48,074 nt of DNA, taken from the NCBI GenBank assembly GCA_022823865.1, contig JAJEHF010000016.1, positions 1 through 48,074 of the forward strand, in the 5' to 3' direction. Origin of the DNA: Bryobacterales bacterium. Lineage in GTDB: Bacteria; Acidobacteriota; Terriglobia; Bryobacterales; UBA6623. Below the pieces are notes generated by a model. It saw only the letters and a program-made list of their open reading frames with translations. It was not told the DNA's origin and searched no databases. This document shows positions 15,963 through 24,729 of the stretch, one piece after another; positions within the stretch are counted from its first letter, which is position 1, and each line of letters begins with the position of its first letter. The position numbers and the translations under genes are program-made.

Positions 15963-16643
15963 ATGGGCAGCGAGGCGATTGACAATTGCCTGAAGGCGAT
16001 CTACCAGCTGGCCGGCGACGACGAGCGGGCCACCACCGCCGGATTGGCTGAGCAACTCGCGATCTCGCCTGCCTCGGTCACGGGCATGCTCAAAAAGCTG
16101 TCCGAGGCCGATCCGCCCTGGATCGAATACCAGAAGCACCACGGCGCCCGCCTGACTGACCGGGGCCGGGCACGTGCGCTGGAGATCATCCGGCACCACC
16201 GGCTCATCGAATTGTTCTTGCACCGGGTCTTGGACTACAGCTGGGACGAGGTTCACGTGGAAGCCGAGAAACTCGAGCACGCGATCTCGGAGACATTTGA
16301 GGACCGCATCGCACATGTGTTGGGTGATCCCGAGTTCGACCCCCACGGGCACCCGATCCCGCGCCGGGACGGCACCCTGCCCGACCGGGCGGATTCCGAT
16401 CTCATCGACATGGAGCCCGGCACAGACGCGGAGGTGTCGCGGGTGTCCGACCACGACCCAACCATGCTCCAGCACCTGTCGAGCATCGGTGTCCGGCCCG
16501 GGGTCCGGATCCACTTGTTGGAGCGCAGGCCATTTGACGGGCCTCTGATGCTACGCGTGGGGGACGAGCAAGCCGTGCATGCCTTCGGGGCCCGGCTGGC
16601 AGGCTCGATCCGGATTCGCGACATCCGGAGTGCAGCGACATGA
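15963..16643 (+). CDS. DtxR-family metal-dependent transcriptional repressor
   Basis: 226 residues in the usual three parts: winged helix-turn-helix (about 1-62; TTAGLAEQLAISPASVTGMLKKL), dimerisation and metal-binding domain (about 63-140; HHRLIELFLH, EAEKLEHAIS, GDPEFDPHGHPIP) and a C-terminal SH3/FeoA-like domain (about 150-222). Glu and His in LEHAIS and the His of RHHRLIE correspond to metal ligands of DtxR/MntR. It is most likely Fe(II)- or Mn(II)-responsive and autoregulated through the adjoining palindrome. The ATG at 15963 lacks a Shine-Dalgarno sequence. It overlaps the next gene by 4 nt. Confidence 0.92.
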   Translation: MGSEAIDNCLKAIYQLAGDDERATTAGLAEQLAISPASVTGMLKKLSEADPPWIEYQKHHGARLTDRGRARALEIIRHHRLIELFLHRVLDYSWDEVHVEAEKLEHAISETFEDRIAHVLGDPEFDPHGHPIPRRDGTLPDRADSDLIDMEPGTDAEVSRVSDHDPTMLQHLSSIGVRPGVRIHLLERRPFDGPLMLRVGDEQAVHAFGARLAGSIRIRDIRSAAT

Positions 16644-17674
16644 GCGCACTCGGCCTTGGCATGGCAGCCGCACTGCTTGCTGCGCTAGTTGCGGCTCCGA
16701 AGTTCGGCCTCGTCGCTAGGTGGAAGCGGCACCGCGCCTACCGGGCGAAATCACGCTCCGAGGACGCGTTGAAGCACATCCTGGCCTGGCAGCACCGCTC
16801 GAAGCTGGCCACCCTTGAATCGCTCGCGGGAACCACGGGGCTCCGGCCAGCCGCCGTACTGAGAGTCGTAGCAGGCTTGCAGACAGCGGGCTGGGTCGAG
16901 AGCGGCGCAGGCGGGATCGCGCTCACCGCAAGCGGCGAGCGGCGAGCCCTGCAGGTGGTGCGCGCGCACCGTTTGTGGGAGCGCCACCTGTCCGACGACG
17001 CCAACATGCCGATGGGGAAGCTGCACCAAGCCGCCGAAAGGGCGGAGCACAGCCTGAGCCGCGAAGAAGTAGCCCGGCTGGACGCCCACCTCGGACACCC
17101 GCAGCACGATCCGCACGGAGATCCGATCCCGCGGCCCGACGGCACGATCAGCGCGCTCGAAGCGGTCAGCTTGAACGAATGGCCGGTCGGCAGGCCCGCG
17201 CTGATCGCCCACTTGGAAGATGAGCCTCAGGCGGTCTTCCGGCGGATCCTGCTGGCCAACCTGCGACCGATGCAGGTCGTGAACGTGGCCGAATCCGAGC
17301 CGAACCACTTAGTGATCGAAACGGATGGCGGCCGACACCGCATAGAGCGCTCGGTAGCGGCCAACATACACGTGCGCGAGGTCCGGCCCCAAGACGCACT
17401 CCCTTCGGAACGGACGCGCCTAGCGGACCTGGCCCAGGGCGCGTCGGGAGAGGTGGCAGGCTTGAGCCCGGACTGTCAAGGGCTCTCGCGCCGCCGCCTG
17501 CTCGATCTCGGGCTCACGCCGGGCACGCAGGTGGAGGTGGCGCTGGACAACACGTTCGGCGACCCGCGGGCGTTTCGCGTTCGCGGCACGACGGTCGCCC
17601 TGCGCCGACAACAGGCGGAGCAGGTCTTGATTCGGCCGATCCGGTCACCCGACGGCGCGGAGGCCGCTCCATGA
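16640..17674 (+). CDS. Membrane-anchored DtxR-like/FeoA fusion protein
   Basis: 344 residues. An N-terminal hydrophobic helix (about 3-22) is followed by basic residues, then a DtxR-like winged-helix part (about 33-90, with LKHILAWQHRSKLATLESLA), a dimerisation/metal-binding-like part (RAHRLWERHL, AERAEHSLS, GHPQHDPHGDPIP), an SH3-like stretch (about 195-240) and a complete C-terminal FeoA domain (about 255-333: LADLAQGASGEVAGL, LLDLGLTPGTQVEV, VALRRQQAEQVLI). The metal-ligand pattern EH is retained. FeoA normally acts beside FeoB in Fe(II) uptake, and this gene lies directly before feoB. The protein could couple metal sensing to the transporter at the membrane rather than act on DNA. Overlaps of 4 nt on both sides. 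Confidence 0.85.
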   Translation: MSALGLGMAAALLAALVAAPKFGLVARWKRHRAYRAKSRSEDALKHILAWQHRSKLATLESLAGTTGLRPAAVLRVVAGLQTAGWVESGAGGIALTASGERRALQVVRAHRLWERHLSDDANMPMGKLHQAAERAEHSLSREEVARLDAHLGHPQHDPHGDPIPRPDGTISALEAVSLNEWPVGRPALIAHLEDEPQAVFRRILLANLRPMQVVNVAESEPNHLVIETDGGRHRIERSVAANIHVREVRPQDALPSERTRLADLAQGASGEVAGLSPDCQGLSRRRLLDLGLTPGTQVEVALDNTFGDPRAFRVRGTTVALRRQQAEQVLIRPIRSPDGAEAAP

Positions 17675-18489
17675 ACACCGAAGCGTGCGACGGCTGCCCG
17701 GCCCACGCGCAGTTGGCCGAGATGGGGGTCGACATCGCGAACTGCGATCACGTAGTCGCACTGGCGGGCAACCCGAACACCGGCAAGTCCTCCGTATTCA
17801 ACGCCCTCACGGGCTTGCGCCAGCACGTGGGCAATTGGACCGGCAAGACGGTCACGCGCGCGGAAGGGGCGTTCGGGTACGGCGGCAAGCGCTACAAGCT
17901 GGTCGACCTGCCCGGCACGTACTCTCTTCTGTCGGCATCCCAAGACGAGGAAATCAGCCGCAACTTCCTGCTTTTCGGGCAGCCCGACTGCACGGTGGTG
18001 GTGGTCGATGCCACGGCCTTGGAGAGAAACCTGAACCTAGTCCTGCAGGTGCTGGAAATCACTGACCGCGCAGTGGTTTGCGTCAACTTGATGGACGAGG
18101 CCAAGCGCAAGGGAATCGATGTCGACGTGCGCAGCCTTTCCCGCGATCTGGGGGTGCCCGCGGTGCCGACCGTTGCCCGCACGAAGGAAGGGCTGGCGGA
18201 ACTCGTGGCAAGCGTCGCAGGGGTGGCCTCCGGAGAGACCAAGACTTCCCCTTCGCGGGTCGCTCCCCCTGCTGAGGTCCGCGAGGCCATCGATGGGCTG
18301 GTGCCACTGATCCGGGGGATGGCTCCCGGCCTGCCCAGCGCGCGCTGGGTCGCGCTGCGCCTGCTGGACGGCGATCACAAAGTGCGGGAGGCGCTGCTTA
18401 GCGGCGAGCTCGCTGGGCTGGCAGACCGGCAGCGGCAGCCGGCACCAGTCGATGCAAGCAAGATCAAGGCGATCGCGGGGGCCCAATGA
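17671..18489 (+). CDS. feoB: Split FeoB, N-terminal GTPase part
   Basis: 272 residues holding the cytosolic G protein and helical domain of the Fe(II) transporter FeoB without the membrane part. G1 GNPNTGKS at 33-40, G2 threonine at about 60 (WTGKTVT), G3 DLPG at 79-82, G4 NLMD at 139-142. An N-terminal CDGC (Cys6, Cys9) could bind metal. The helical GDP-dissociation region is about 200-260. It ends where FeoB usually continues into its first membrane helix, and the next gene starts in the overlapping ATGA with a further soluble segment and the permease. The split is also supported by clean stop and start codons in a run of identical 4-nt overlaps. Confidence 0.92.
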   Translation: MNTEACDGCPAHAQLAEMGVDIANCDHVVALAGNPNTGKSSVFNALTGLRQHVGNWTGKTVTRAEGAFGYGGKRYKLVDLPGTYSLLSASQDEEISRNFLLFGQPDCTVVVVDATALERNLNLVLQVLEITDRAVVCVNLMDEAKRKGIDVDVRSLSRDLGVPAVPTVARTKEGLAELVASVAGVASGETKTSPSRVAPPAEVREAIDGLVPLIRGMAPGLPSARWVALRLLDGDHKVREALLSGELAGLADRQRQPAPVDASKIKAIAGAQ

Positions 18490-19883
18490 CCTCGGCGTCG
18501 GTCACGCCCCAAGCAGTGTTGGACCGCAGCGACGAACTGCGCCGGGGACTGGACGGCAGCTTCCGCGACTACATGGTCGCCAGCCTGTATGAACGAGCTG
18601 GCGAGCTCGCCGGGCGGTCGGTCCGCGAGCACGGCTCGGGCAAGTGGGACTTCGACCAGCGGATCGACCGCATCCTGACCTCGCGGTGGCTGGGGCTGCC
18701 GGTCATGCTGCTGCTGCTCGGCGCGGTGTTCTGGGTGACGATTCTTGGGGCGAACATCCCGTCGCAGATGCTGGCCAACGCGTTCTTCGCGGTCGAGGCG
18801 GCGGCGGCCAGCTGGTTCGAGAGCGTGGGAGCGCCTTGGTGGCTGACCGGGCTCGTCTGGCATGGCATCTTCCGCGGCCTAGCGTGGGTGGTGAGCGTCA
18901 TGCTGCCTCCCATGGCCATATTCTTCCCGGTCTTCACGATCTTGGAGGACTTGGGGTACCTGCCGCGCGTGGCGTTCAATCTCGACTGGCTCTTCCGCAA
19001 GGCGGGCGCGCACGGCAAGCAGGCCCTGACGATGGCGATGGGATTCGGCTGCAACGCCGCCGGGGTCACCTCGACACGCATCATCGACTCCCCGCGCGAA
19101 CGCCTGCTGGCCATTCTCACCAACAATTTCGTGCCGTGCAACGGTCGCTTTCCGACGCTCATCATGCTGGCGGTGATCTTCGTCGCAGCCGCCTTCCCGC
19201 CAGCGGTGGCCGCGCTCGCGGCCGCCGCATCCGTGGTGGCCGTGGTGCTGCTGGGCGTGTGCTTCACGCTGGGCGTGTCGTGGGCGCTGTCGCGCAGCCT
19301 GCTGTCGGGCGAGGCCTCTGCCTTCACGCTGGAGATGCCGCCGTATCGGCGCCCGAGCGTGCTGAGGATTCTGTACACATCCCTGATCGACCGGACCATA
19401 TTCGTCCTCGGCCGCGCCATGCTGACGGCCGCGCCTGCCGGGGCGCTGATCTGGATCCTGGCCAACACTCAGGCTGGCGGGGTTACTTTGGCGGAGCGTT
19501 CGATCGCGCTGCTGGAACCCCTCGGAACGGCGATCGGACTGGACGGCGTGATCCTGCTGGCCTACGTGATCGCGATCCCCGCCAACGAGATCGTGGTGCC
19601 GACGATGCTGATGTGCTACCTAGGTGGCGCTATGATGATGGATATCACTACTTACGAGCAGATCCGCGAAGTGCTGGTCGGCCAGCACGGCTGGACGTTG
19701 CTTACGGCGGTCAACCTCATGCTGTTTTCTTTGCTGCACAATCCCTGTGCGACAACCATACTGACGATCTGGAAAGAGACGCGGAGCGCTCGCTGGACGG
19801 CGCTTGGAGCCCTGATGCCGCTCGGGCTCGCGTTCTTGGTCTGCCTCGCGACGGCCCAGGCCGTCCGGCTGCTGCCGCTCTGA
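18486..19883 (+). CDS. feoB: Split FeoB, membrane permease part
   Basis: 465 residues. A soluble N-terminal stretch (about 1-60; DYMVASLYERAGELAGRSV, as in the end of the FeoB linker, and DQRIDRILTSRWLGLP) is followed by about eight to ten membrane helices. Both gate motifs are present: GFGCNAAGVTSTRII with NNFVPCNGRFPTL, and LLHNPCATTILTIWKE, with their conserved cysteines. IPANEIVVPTMLMCYLG is also typical. It forms the Fe(II) channel and should work with the GTPase of the preceding gene. Its stop overlaps the next start (TGATG). Confidence 0.92.
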   Translation: MTSASVTPQAVLDRSDELRRGLDGSFRDYMVASLYERAGELAGRSVREHGSGKWDFDQRIDRILTSRWLGLPVMLLLLGAVFWVTILGANIPSQMLANAFFAVEAAAASWFESVGAPWWLTGLVWHGIFRGLAWVVSVMLPPMAIFFPVFTILEDLGYLPRVAFNLDWLFRKAGAHGKQALTMAMGFGCNAAGVTSTRIIDSPRERLLAILTNNFVPCNGRFPTLIMLAVIFVAAAFPPAVAALAAAASVVAVVLLGVCFTLGVSWALSRSLLSGEASAFTLEMPPYRRPSVLRILYTSLIDRTIFVLGRAMLTAAPAGALIWILANTQAGGVTLAERSIALLEPLGTAIGLDGVILLAYVIAIPANEIVVPTMLMCYLGGAMMMDITTYEQIREVLVGQHGWTLLTAVNLMLFSLLHNPCATTILTIWKETRSARWTALGALMPLGLAFLVCLATAQAVRLLPL

Positions 19884-21136
19884 TGCCGGTTGCCCTGACC
19901 GGTAAGATGTCGGCCGATGCCGACTTGGGCCGCTGGGAGCGGCTATTGCGGCTGCGCGAGATGCTCGCCAAGCTCGTCGCGAGCAACCCCTTCTGGCAGC
20001 AGCGGCTCGACGGCTTTGCCGCGCCGCGCAACCTCGAAGAGTTTCTTCAGCTTCCCCTGACTTCAAACCACGACCTGTCCGCAGACCAGATCCAGCACTC
20101 GCCGTTCGGCTCGAACCTGTCGGAGCCGCTTGAGAATTACTCCAAGTACCACCAGACATCCGGCACGACCGGCAAGCCCCTGCTGGTGCTGGACACGCCG
20201 CAAAGCTGGGACTGGTGGTGCGATTGCTGGGACAGCGTGCTGGATGTCTGCGGCCTGCGGGACAACGACCGCGCCTTTTTCGCTTTCTCGTACGCGCCAT
20301 TCATCGGATTCTGGTCCGCGCACGACGCGCTCGCGCGCAGGGGCATCCTGTCGGTCTCGGGGGGCGGGGCGCACACGGTGCGCCGCTTGCAGCTGCTGCG
20401 GGACTTGGATTGCACGGTATTGTTCTCGACGCCAACCTACTCGTTGCACATGGCAGCGGTCGCCGAAGAGCACGGCATTGACACCGCCAAGAGCTCGATT
20501 CGCAGCGTGATCCTAGCCGGCGAGCCGGGCGGCAGCATCCCAGCGACACGGCACCGCATCGGGGAAGCCTGGGGTGCCCAGGTGTTCGACCATGCCGGTG
20601 CCAGCGAGGTCGGAGCGTACGGCCTGCCCTGCCCGCAGGGCCGCGGCGTGTTCATGAACGAGCGGGAGTTCATCGCCGAAGTGCTCGCGGTCAACGGAGA
20701 AGAGCCCGTCGCCGACGGCGCCACGGGCGAACTGGTGATCACCAACTTGGGCCGGGATTGCTGCCCGGTCGTGCGCTATCGCACCGGGGACTTGGTGCGG
20801 GCGCGGCGCTTGCCCGAAGGCTTGCTGCTGGCGGGCGGGATCCTTGGCCGCGCGGACCAGATGATGCTGATCCGCGGAGTCAACCTGCACCCCTCCGCCA
20901 TCGAGGGGGCCGTCAGGCGGGCCGCGGGCAAGGCAGAGTTCCGCATCACGGTGGCGCGCGACGGGGCGATGGATGAAGCCGTGGTCGAGGTCGAGGCCTT
21001 CCCGGACGCCTGCGAGGCAATCGCCGAGGACGTGAGCAGCAGCTTTGGCGTCCGCGTCGAAGTGCACAGTGTCGAACGGAACAGCCTGCCGCGCTGGCAG
21101 GCCAAGGCCAAGCGGTTCCGTGACCTGCGGGGCTGA
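19883..21136 (+). CDS. Phenylacetate-CoA ligase-like (PaaK-family) adenylate-forming enzyme
   Basis: 417 residues of the ANL superfamily, PaaK-like branch: an N-terminal helical part (NPFWQQRLDGF), the ATP-binding loop YHQTSGTTGKPLLVL near 87-101, AGEPGG, DHAGASEVGAYG, and the hinge RYRTGDLVRAR followed by a C-terminal domain (LPRWQAKAKRFRDLRG). It would activate a carboxylic acid with ATP and usually transfer it to CoA; the substrate is unknown. Its start codon overlaps the feoB stop, so it is in the iron operon. That placement is unexpected for a catabolic ligase. ATG 19907 is an alternative start. Confidence 0.85.
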   Translation: MPVALTGKMSADADLGRWERLLRLREMLAKLVASNPFWQQRLDGFAAPRNLEEFLQLPLTSNHDLSADQIQHSPFGSNLSEPLENYSKYHQTSGTTGKPLLVLDTPQSWDWWCDCWDSVLDVCGLRDNDRAFFAFSYAPFIGFWSAHDALARRGILSVSGGGAHTVRRLQLLRDLDCTVLFSTPTYSLHMAAVAEEHGIDTAKSSIRSVILAGEPGGSIPATRHRIGEAWGAQVFDHAGASEVGAYGLPCPQGRGVFMNEREFIAEVLAVNGEEPVADGATGELVITNLGRDCCPVVRYRTGDLVRARRLPEGLLLAGGILGRADQMMLIRGVNLHPSAIEGAVRRAAGKAEFRITVARDGAMDEAVVEVEAFPDACEAIAEDVSSSFGVRVEVHSVERNSLPRWQAKAKRFRDLRG

Positions 21137-21155
21137 GACGCCGCCGGGCGCCCTA

Positions 21156-22568
21156 GTGGCCCCATTTCATCCCAGCCGGACCCGACTTGCACGGCTACTG
21201 CTGGCGGTCGCAGTCGCATCCCTGATCGGACCGCGCGCACGCCCGGCACAGCCGAGGGCACCCAACTTCGTCGTCGTCGTCGCGGACGATCTGGGGGTAG
21301 GAGATCTGGGCTGCTACGGCGGCACCAAGGCCAAGACGCCGGCGTTGGACAGGATCGCGTCCGAAGGGGTCCGGCTGACAGAGTTCTACACTCCGGCGCC
21401 GACCTGCTCGCCAGCGAGGGCGGCGCTGCTCACTGGCCGCCACCCGCTGCGCACCGGGGTTACCCGAGTCTTCGTCCCTAAAGAGGTCCAAGGCCTGCCC
21501 AGGGCGGAGCTGACCCTGGCCGAGCACTTGCGGGATGCCGGCTACGCCACAGCCTGCATCGGCAAGTGGCACCTGGGCGGCCGCAAGCAGCACCGCCCGC
21601 AGAATCACGGCTTCGAAGACTTCTTCGGGGTCCTGTACAGCAACAACATGGTCTGGCTGGAGCGCCTGCAGTGGCCTCGCTTCGAACTCTTCGACAGCGA
21701 CCAAGTGATTGAATCGCCCGCCGACACCAGCCTGCTGACGAGGCGCTACACCCAGCGAGCGCTGGAATTCGTCGAGCGCCACGCCGACCAGCCGTTCCTG
21801 CTCTATCTGGCTTACACGATGCCGCACGAGCCTCCGGCCGCGTCCAAGGAGTTCGCCGGGCGGTCCGGCCACGGACTGTACGCGGACGTCGTCGAGGAAT
21901 TGGACGCTAGCGTGGGCCAACTGGTGGCCAAGCTAGGGCAGCTGGGCTTGGAGGCGGACACCTATGTCTTCTTCACGAGCGACAACGGCCCGTGGCCGGG
22001 CGATGCGTCCACGCCCGGCGGCTCGACCGGCGGCCTGAGAGGGGGCAAGGGCACAACCTGGGAAGGAGGGCTGCGGATTCCGCTGCTGGCACGGGCGCCA
22101 GGCCGCCTGCCAGCGGGCGCGACACGAGCCGGGCCGGCGACGTTGATGGACATCTTTCCCACGGTGAGCGCGCTGGCGGGCCTGGCCATGCCGAGCGACC
22201 GGACCTTCGACGGCCGCGATATCAGCTCCGTGCTGCGCGGTGTTGGCGATGCGCCGGAAAGGGATCTCTACTTCAGCAATCGCAACAAGGTCAACGCAGT
22301 TCGGTCGGGGGCTTGGAAGCTGCACCTGCGCGAGCGGCCCTTGGGCAAGAATGGCCAGCCTAAAGGCTCCCGCGAATTCGAACCACCGCTGCTGTACCGG
22401 TTGCCGACAGACCCCGCCGAAAGCGACAACGTCGCCCAAGACCACCCGGAAGTCGTCGCTCGCCTGCAAGCAAACGCAGGACTCTACGAAGACGGACTCG
22501 ATCCGGCCCTCAAGCTCCGGCCCTTCGGTTGGGCGATTGCCCGCGGCCTGCTCACGCCGGCCCCTTAG
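21156..22568 (+). CDS. Secreted arylsulfatase-type sulfatase (S1 family)
   Basis: 470 residues from the GTG at 21156, chosen because it gives a signal peptide (about 8-30) directly before the sulfatase domain. Upstream in-frame ATG codons lie inside the preceding gene. The domain starts with NFVVVVADDLGVGDLG (metal-binding Asp44, Asp45), then the formylglycine signature CSPAR with Cys84, IGKWHLG, TMPHEP and TSDNGPW, all expected for an alkaline-phosphatase-fold sulfatase. It hydrolyses sulfate esters, probably of carbohydrates, in the periplasm or outside. It begins 19 nt after the PaaK-like gene and converges with the gene at 22608. Confidence 0.9.
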   Translation: MAPFHPSRTRLARLLLAVAVASLIGPRARPAQPRAPNFVVVVADDLGVGDLGCYGGTKAKTPALDRIASEGVRLTEFYTPAPTCSPARAALLTGRHPLRTGVTRVFVPKEVQGLPRAELTLAEHLRDAGYATACIGKWHLGGRKQHRPQNHGFEDFFGVLYSNNMVWLERLQWPRFELFDSDQVIESPADTSLLTRRYTQRALEFVERHADQPFLLYLAYTMPHEPPAASKEFAGRSGHGLYADVVEELDASVGQLVAKLGQLGLEADTYVFFTSDNGPWPGDASTPGGSTGGLRGGKGTTWEGGLRIPLLARAPGRLPAGATRAGPATLMDIFPTVSALAGLAMPSDRTFDGRDISSVLRGVGDAPERDLYFSNRNKVNAVRSGAWKLHLRERPLGKNGQPKGSREFEPPLLYRLPTDPAESDNVAQDHPEVVARLQANAGLYEDGLDPALKLRPFGWAIARGLLTPAP

Positions 22569-22607
22569 GCGACGCCAGCATCGGCTGGGAGGCCGTGCCG
22601 GCCAGCT

Positions 22608-24041
22608 TCACTCGGCGAAGCAGTACAGCGCCTTGCTGGTCCGGATGAACAACCTGCCGTCCATGATCACGGGAGTCGCGTAGACCTCTTCGCCCATCGC
22701 GTTCGTGCGAATGACCTCCCACTCGGGCCCGGGCCTGACCACCGAAATCTGGCCCGTCTCGTCCGCGGTGAAGATCTTGCCGTCCGCGGCCACGGGAGAA
22801 GCGAAGTAGCGTCCCATGGCTTCGCGCAGCCGCGCTTGCTTCAGGACGCTGCCGTCCTCGGCGCTTAGCGCCGTCATGATTCCGCCGTCCTTGGTGAGAT
22901 AGACGACGCCATCGTAGAGCAGAGGCGACGGGACGTTGGGGAGGCTCTTGTAGTAGAGCCACTGCACGGCTCCCTCGGTCATGTCGCCGTTGCCCCCGAG
23001 CTTGATCTTGCGCACGGCGTTGACGGCGCGCCGCTTGCGCCGGTGATGCTCCCAGTCGCGCAGTTCCATGTAGCCGGAATTGTCCAAGTCGTAGCTTCCG
23101 AGGCCGTTGCGCACACCCTTGCCGAAGCGCTCTGAGAGTTCGGCGGCTGACAGCCTGCCGTCGCCATCCGCGTCAAGGCTGGGCAAGATCTCCGCAAAGG
23201 GGGGGACTTCTTCCTGCTGGCCGAGATCGGCGCTTCCAGCCCAGCCCAGCACATAGGCATACCCCTCGCTATCCAGTACTGGCGTCGGCTTGAGCTGCCA
23301 CGTCAAGCCCTGCACCCACCAGACCTTCTCGCCGCTGCCGACGTCGTAGGCGGATAGTTCGTACGATCCGGCCACCAGCACTTGCACCCCGCCCTCGTCT
23401 GGCTGGTACACGACGGGTGTCGAGAAACCGCGCAACGAGTACGGCCGCTCGTTGCGCCAAACGACTTCGCCAGTGGACGCGTCGACTGCCAGCATGAACG
23501 AATCCGTCTCGGAATCGCAGATCTGGATCACCTTGCCTTCGACGTAGACCGGGGACGAACCCATCCCCATCGGGTTGTTGAACGGCCCGAGCGGGATGCG
23601 CCAGAGTTCATTGCCGTCCGGCCCATAGGCAACCAATCCGAAGTCCTGAAAGAAGGCAAACACGCTTTGCCCGTCCGTCGCGACGCTCGGCGAGGCCGCG
23701 TTGTTGGGAGAGCGCAGCTGGCCGGCACGCCCGCGGACGATCTCCCGGCGCCACTTGATCCGGCCGGTCGAGCGATCCAGCGAAAACGTGGTCAGCTTGT
23801 CATCCGCGATCCCGGTCAGGAAGATGCTGTCCGCGCCGAAGACCGGGGACGACAGCCCCTCGGGCAGCGGCGTCTTCCAGACGAGATTCGCCTCCGGCCC
23901 GAATTCTTCGGGAATGCCGACTTCGGCGGAAACGCCCGCTCCGTTCGGCCCGCGGAACCTGTCCCAGACCAGCTCCGACGCACTGGAGGCAAAGAGAGAC
24001 AGCGCCAGCAGCAGCGCCAGACGATACGCCATTCTCGGCAC
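22608..24041 (-). CDS. Secreted PQQ-type beta-propeller protein with inserted EF-hands
   Basis: 477 residues with a signal peptide (about 4-22). Repeated blades such as VWKTPLPEG, TGRIKWRRE, NELWRIPLG, TGEVVWRNE and GEKVWWVQG show a PQQ/quinoprotein-like propeller of the BamB/YncE type. Two calcium-binding EF-hand loops interrupt it: DADGDGRLSAAE (290-301) and DLDNSGYMELRD (318-329). No PQQ-enzyme catalytic set is recognisable, so it is more likely a binding or scaffold protein. The pattern is frequent in Acidobacteriota, Planctomycetes and Verrucomicrobia. ATG 24032 is an alternative start. It is 79 nt downstream of the DUF2911 gene and may be co-transcribed. Confidence 0.85.
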   Translation of the reverse strand: MPRMAYRLALLLALSLFASSASELVWDRFRGPNGAGVSAEVGIPEEFGPEANLVWKTPLPEGLSSPVFGADSIFLTGIADDKLTTFSLDRSTGRIKWRREIVRGRAGQLRSPNNAASPSVATDGQSVFAFFQDFGLVAYGPDGNELWRIPLGPFNNPMGMGSSPVYVEGKVIQICDSETDSFMLAVDASTGEVVWRNERPYSLRGFSTPVVYQPDEGGVQVLVAGSYELSAYDVGSGEKVWWVQGLTWQLKPTPVLDSEGYAYVLGWAGSADLGQQEEVPPFAEILPSLDADGDGRLSAAELSERFGKGVRNGLGSYDLDNSGYMELRDWEHHRRKRRAVNAVRKIKLGGNGDMTEGAVQWLYYKSLPNVPSPLLYDGVVYLTKDGGIMTALSAEDGSVLKQARLREAMGRYFASPVAADGKIFTADETGQISVVRPGPEWEVIRTNAMGEEVYATPVIMDGRLFIRTSKALYCFAE

Positions 24042-24120
24042 TATATCACGGCCCCAGTCGCCGAGAACCGAGAAGCCACGAACTCACGGCCAACGCGCCG
24101 CGCAGGGTAACGCCAGCGCA

Positions 24121-24729
24121 CTAGGGCAACGAGAAGCTGGCCATCCCGACGGTGTTCTCCCACATCAGGGCGAGGCTGCCGCCCTCGGCTGTCACGTTGA
24201 CGAACGAAATGGTGAGCTGCTCGTACGACACGGGCGTGCTGGCAACGTCCATGCTGACGCGCAGAACGTCCTTGTCGGGCGTGTAGTTGTACGCACCCCA
24301 CAGGCCCTCTCCCGGCTCGCGGAAACCATTCTTGGCCGCGTGCGTGGACATGATCAGCGTCCAATCTCCCTCCTTGAGGTCGATGAACATGCTGTATTCC
24401 CCTGCGGGCAATGTCTTGTCGCCGAACTTGAGGTCCACTTCTGTCATGAAGCGGGTCGACTGGTTGGCTCCCGCACGCCACACCGGAGCGCCGGCATTCG
24501 CACCCTTGCCATAATCACTGCCTTCGCCGAAGATGCCGGTCCGGCCACGCAGAATAGGGCGCCCATAGTCAACGGTGATCCACTTGCCGCCGACGTAGCG
24601 ACGTTCTTCGTATTCGCCGCCAACTTGGATAGCGGCCTCGCCGCGCGGCGAGGCAGGACGCTGAGCCAGAGCTGCGCTGGCAGCCACCAGCAGTACAGCC
24701 GCTATCAGCGGGAATCGAAACAAGCGCAT
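24121..24729 (-). CDS. Secreted DUF2911 domain protein
   Basis: 202 residues with a clear signal peptide (about 1-22, ending AALAQ). The mature part carries the DUF2911 pattern: WITVDYGRPILRGR, VWRAGANQSTRF, LPAGEYSMFIDL, DWTLIMSTHAAKNG and YNYTPDKDVLRV. The domain's role is unknown; it is a periplasmic or outer-membrane-associated beta-rich protein widespread in Bacteroidetes and Acidobacteriota. Its promoter lies in the 127-base divergent region before the cobalamin promoter. Confidence 0.88.
   Translation of the reverse strand: MRLFRFPLIAAVLLVAASAALAQRPASPRGEAAIQVGGEYEERRYVGGKWITVDYGRPILRGRTGIFGEGSDYGKGANAGAPVWRAGANQSTRFMTEVDLKFGDKTLPAGEYSMFIDLKEGDWTLIMSTHAAKNGFREPGEGLWGAYNYTPDKDVLRVSMDVASTPVSYEQLTISFVNVTAEGGSLALMWENTVGMASFSLP

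Noticed and set aside
18644..19882. N-terminal extension of the PaaK-like frame across the whole feoB permease gene
   Set aside because: The stretch lies out of frame within a clear FeoB permease and is Arg/Gly/Pro-rich without domains. The ligase domain begins after the ATG at 19883.
17671..19883. Possibility that split FeoB is a frameshift error
   Set aside because: The junction is an ATGA overlap identical in kind to the two before it. The first part ends and the second begins at a natural domain border without lost residues. Read-level checking remains possible.
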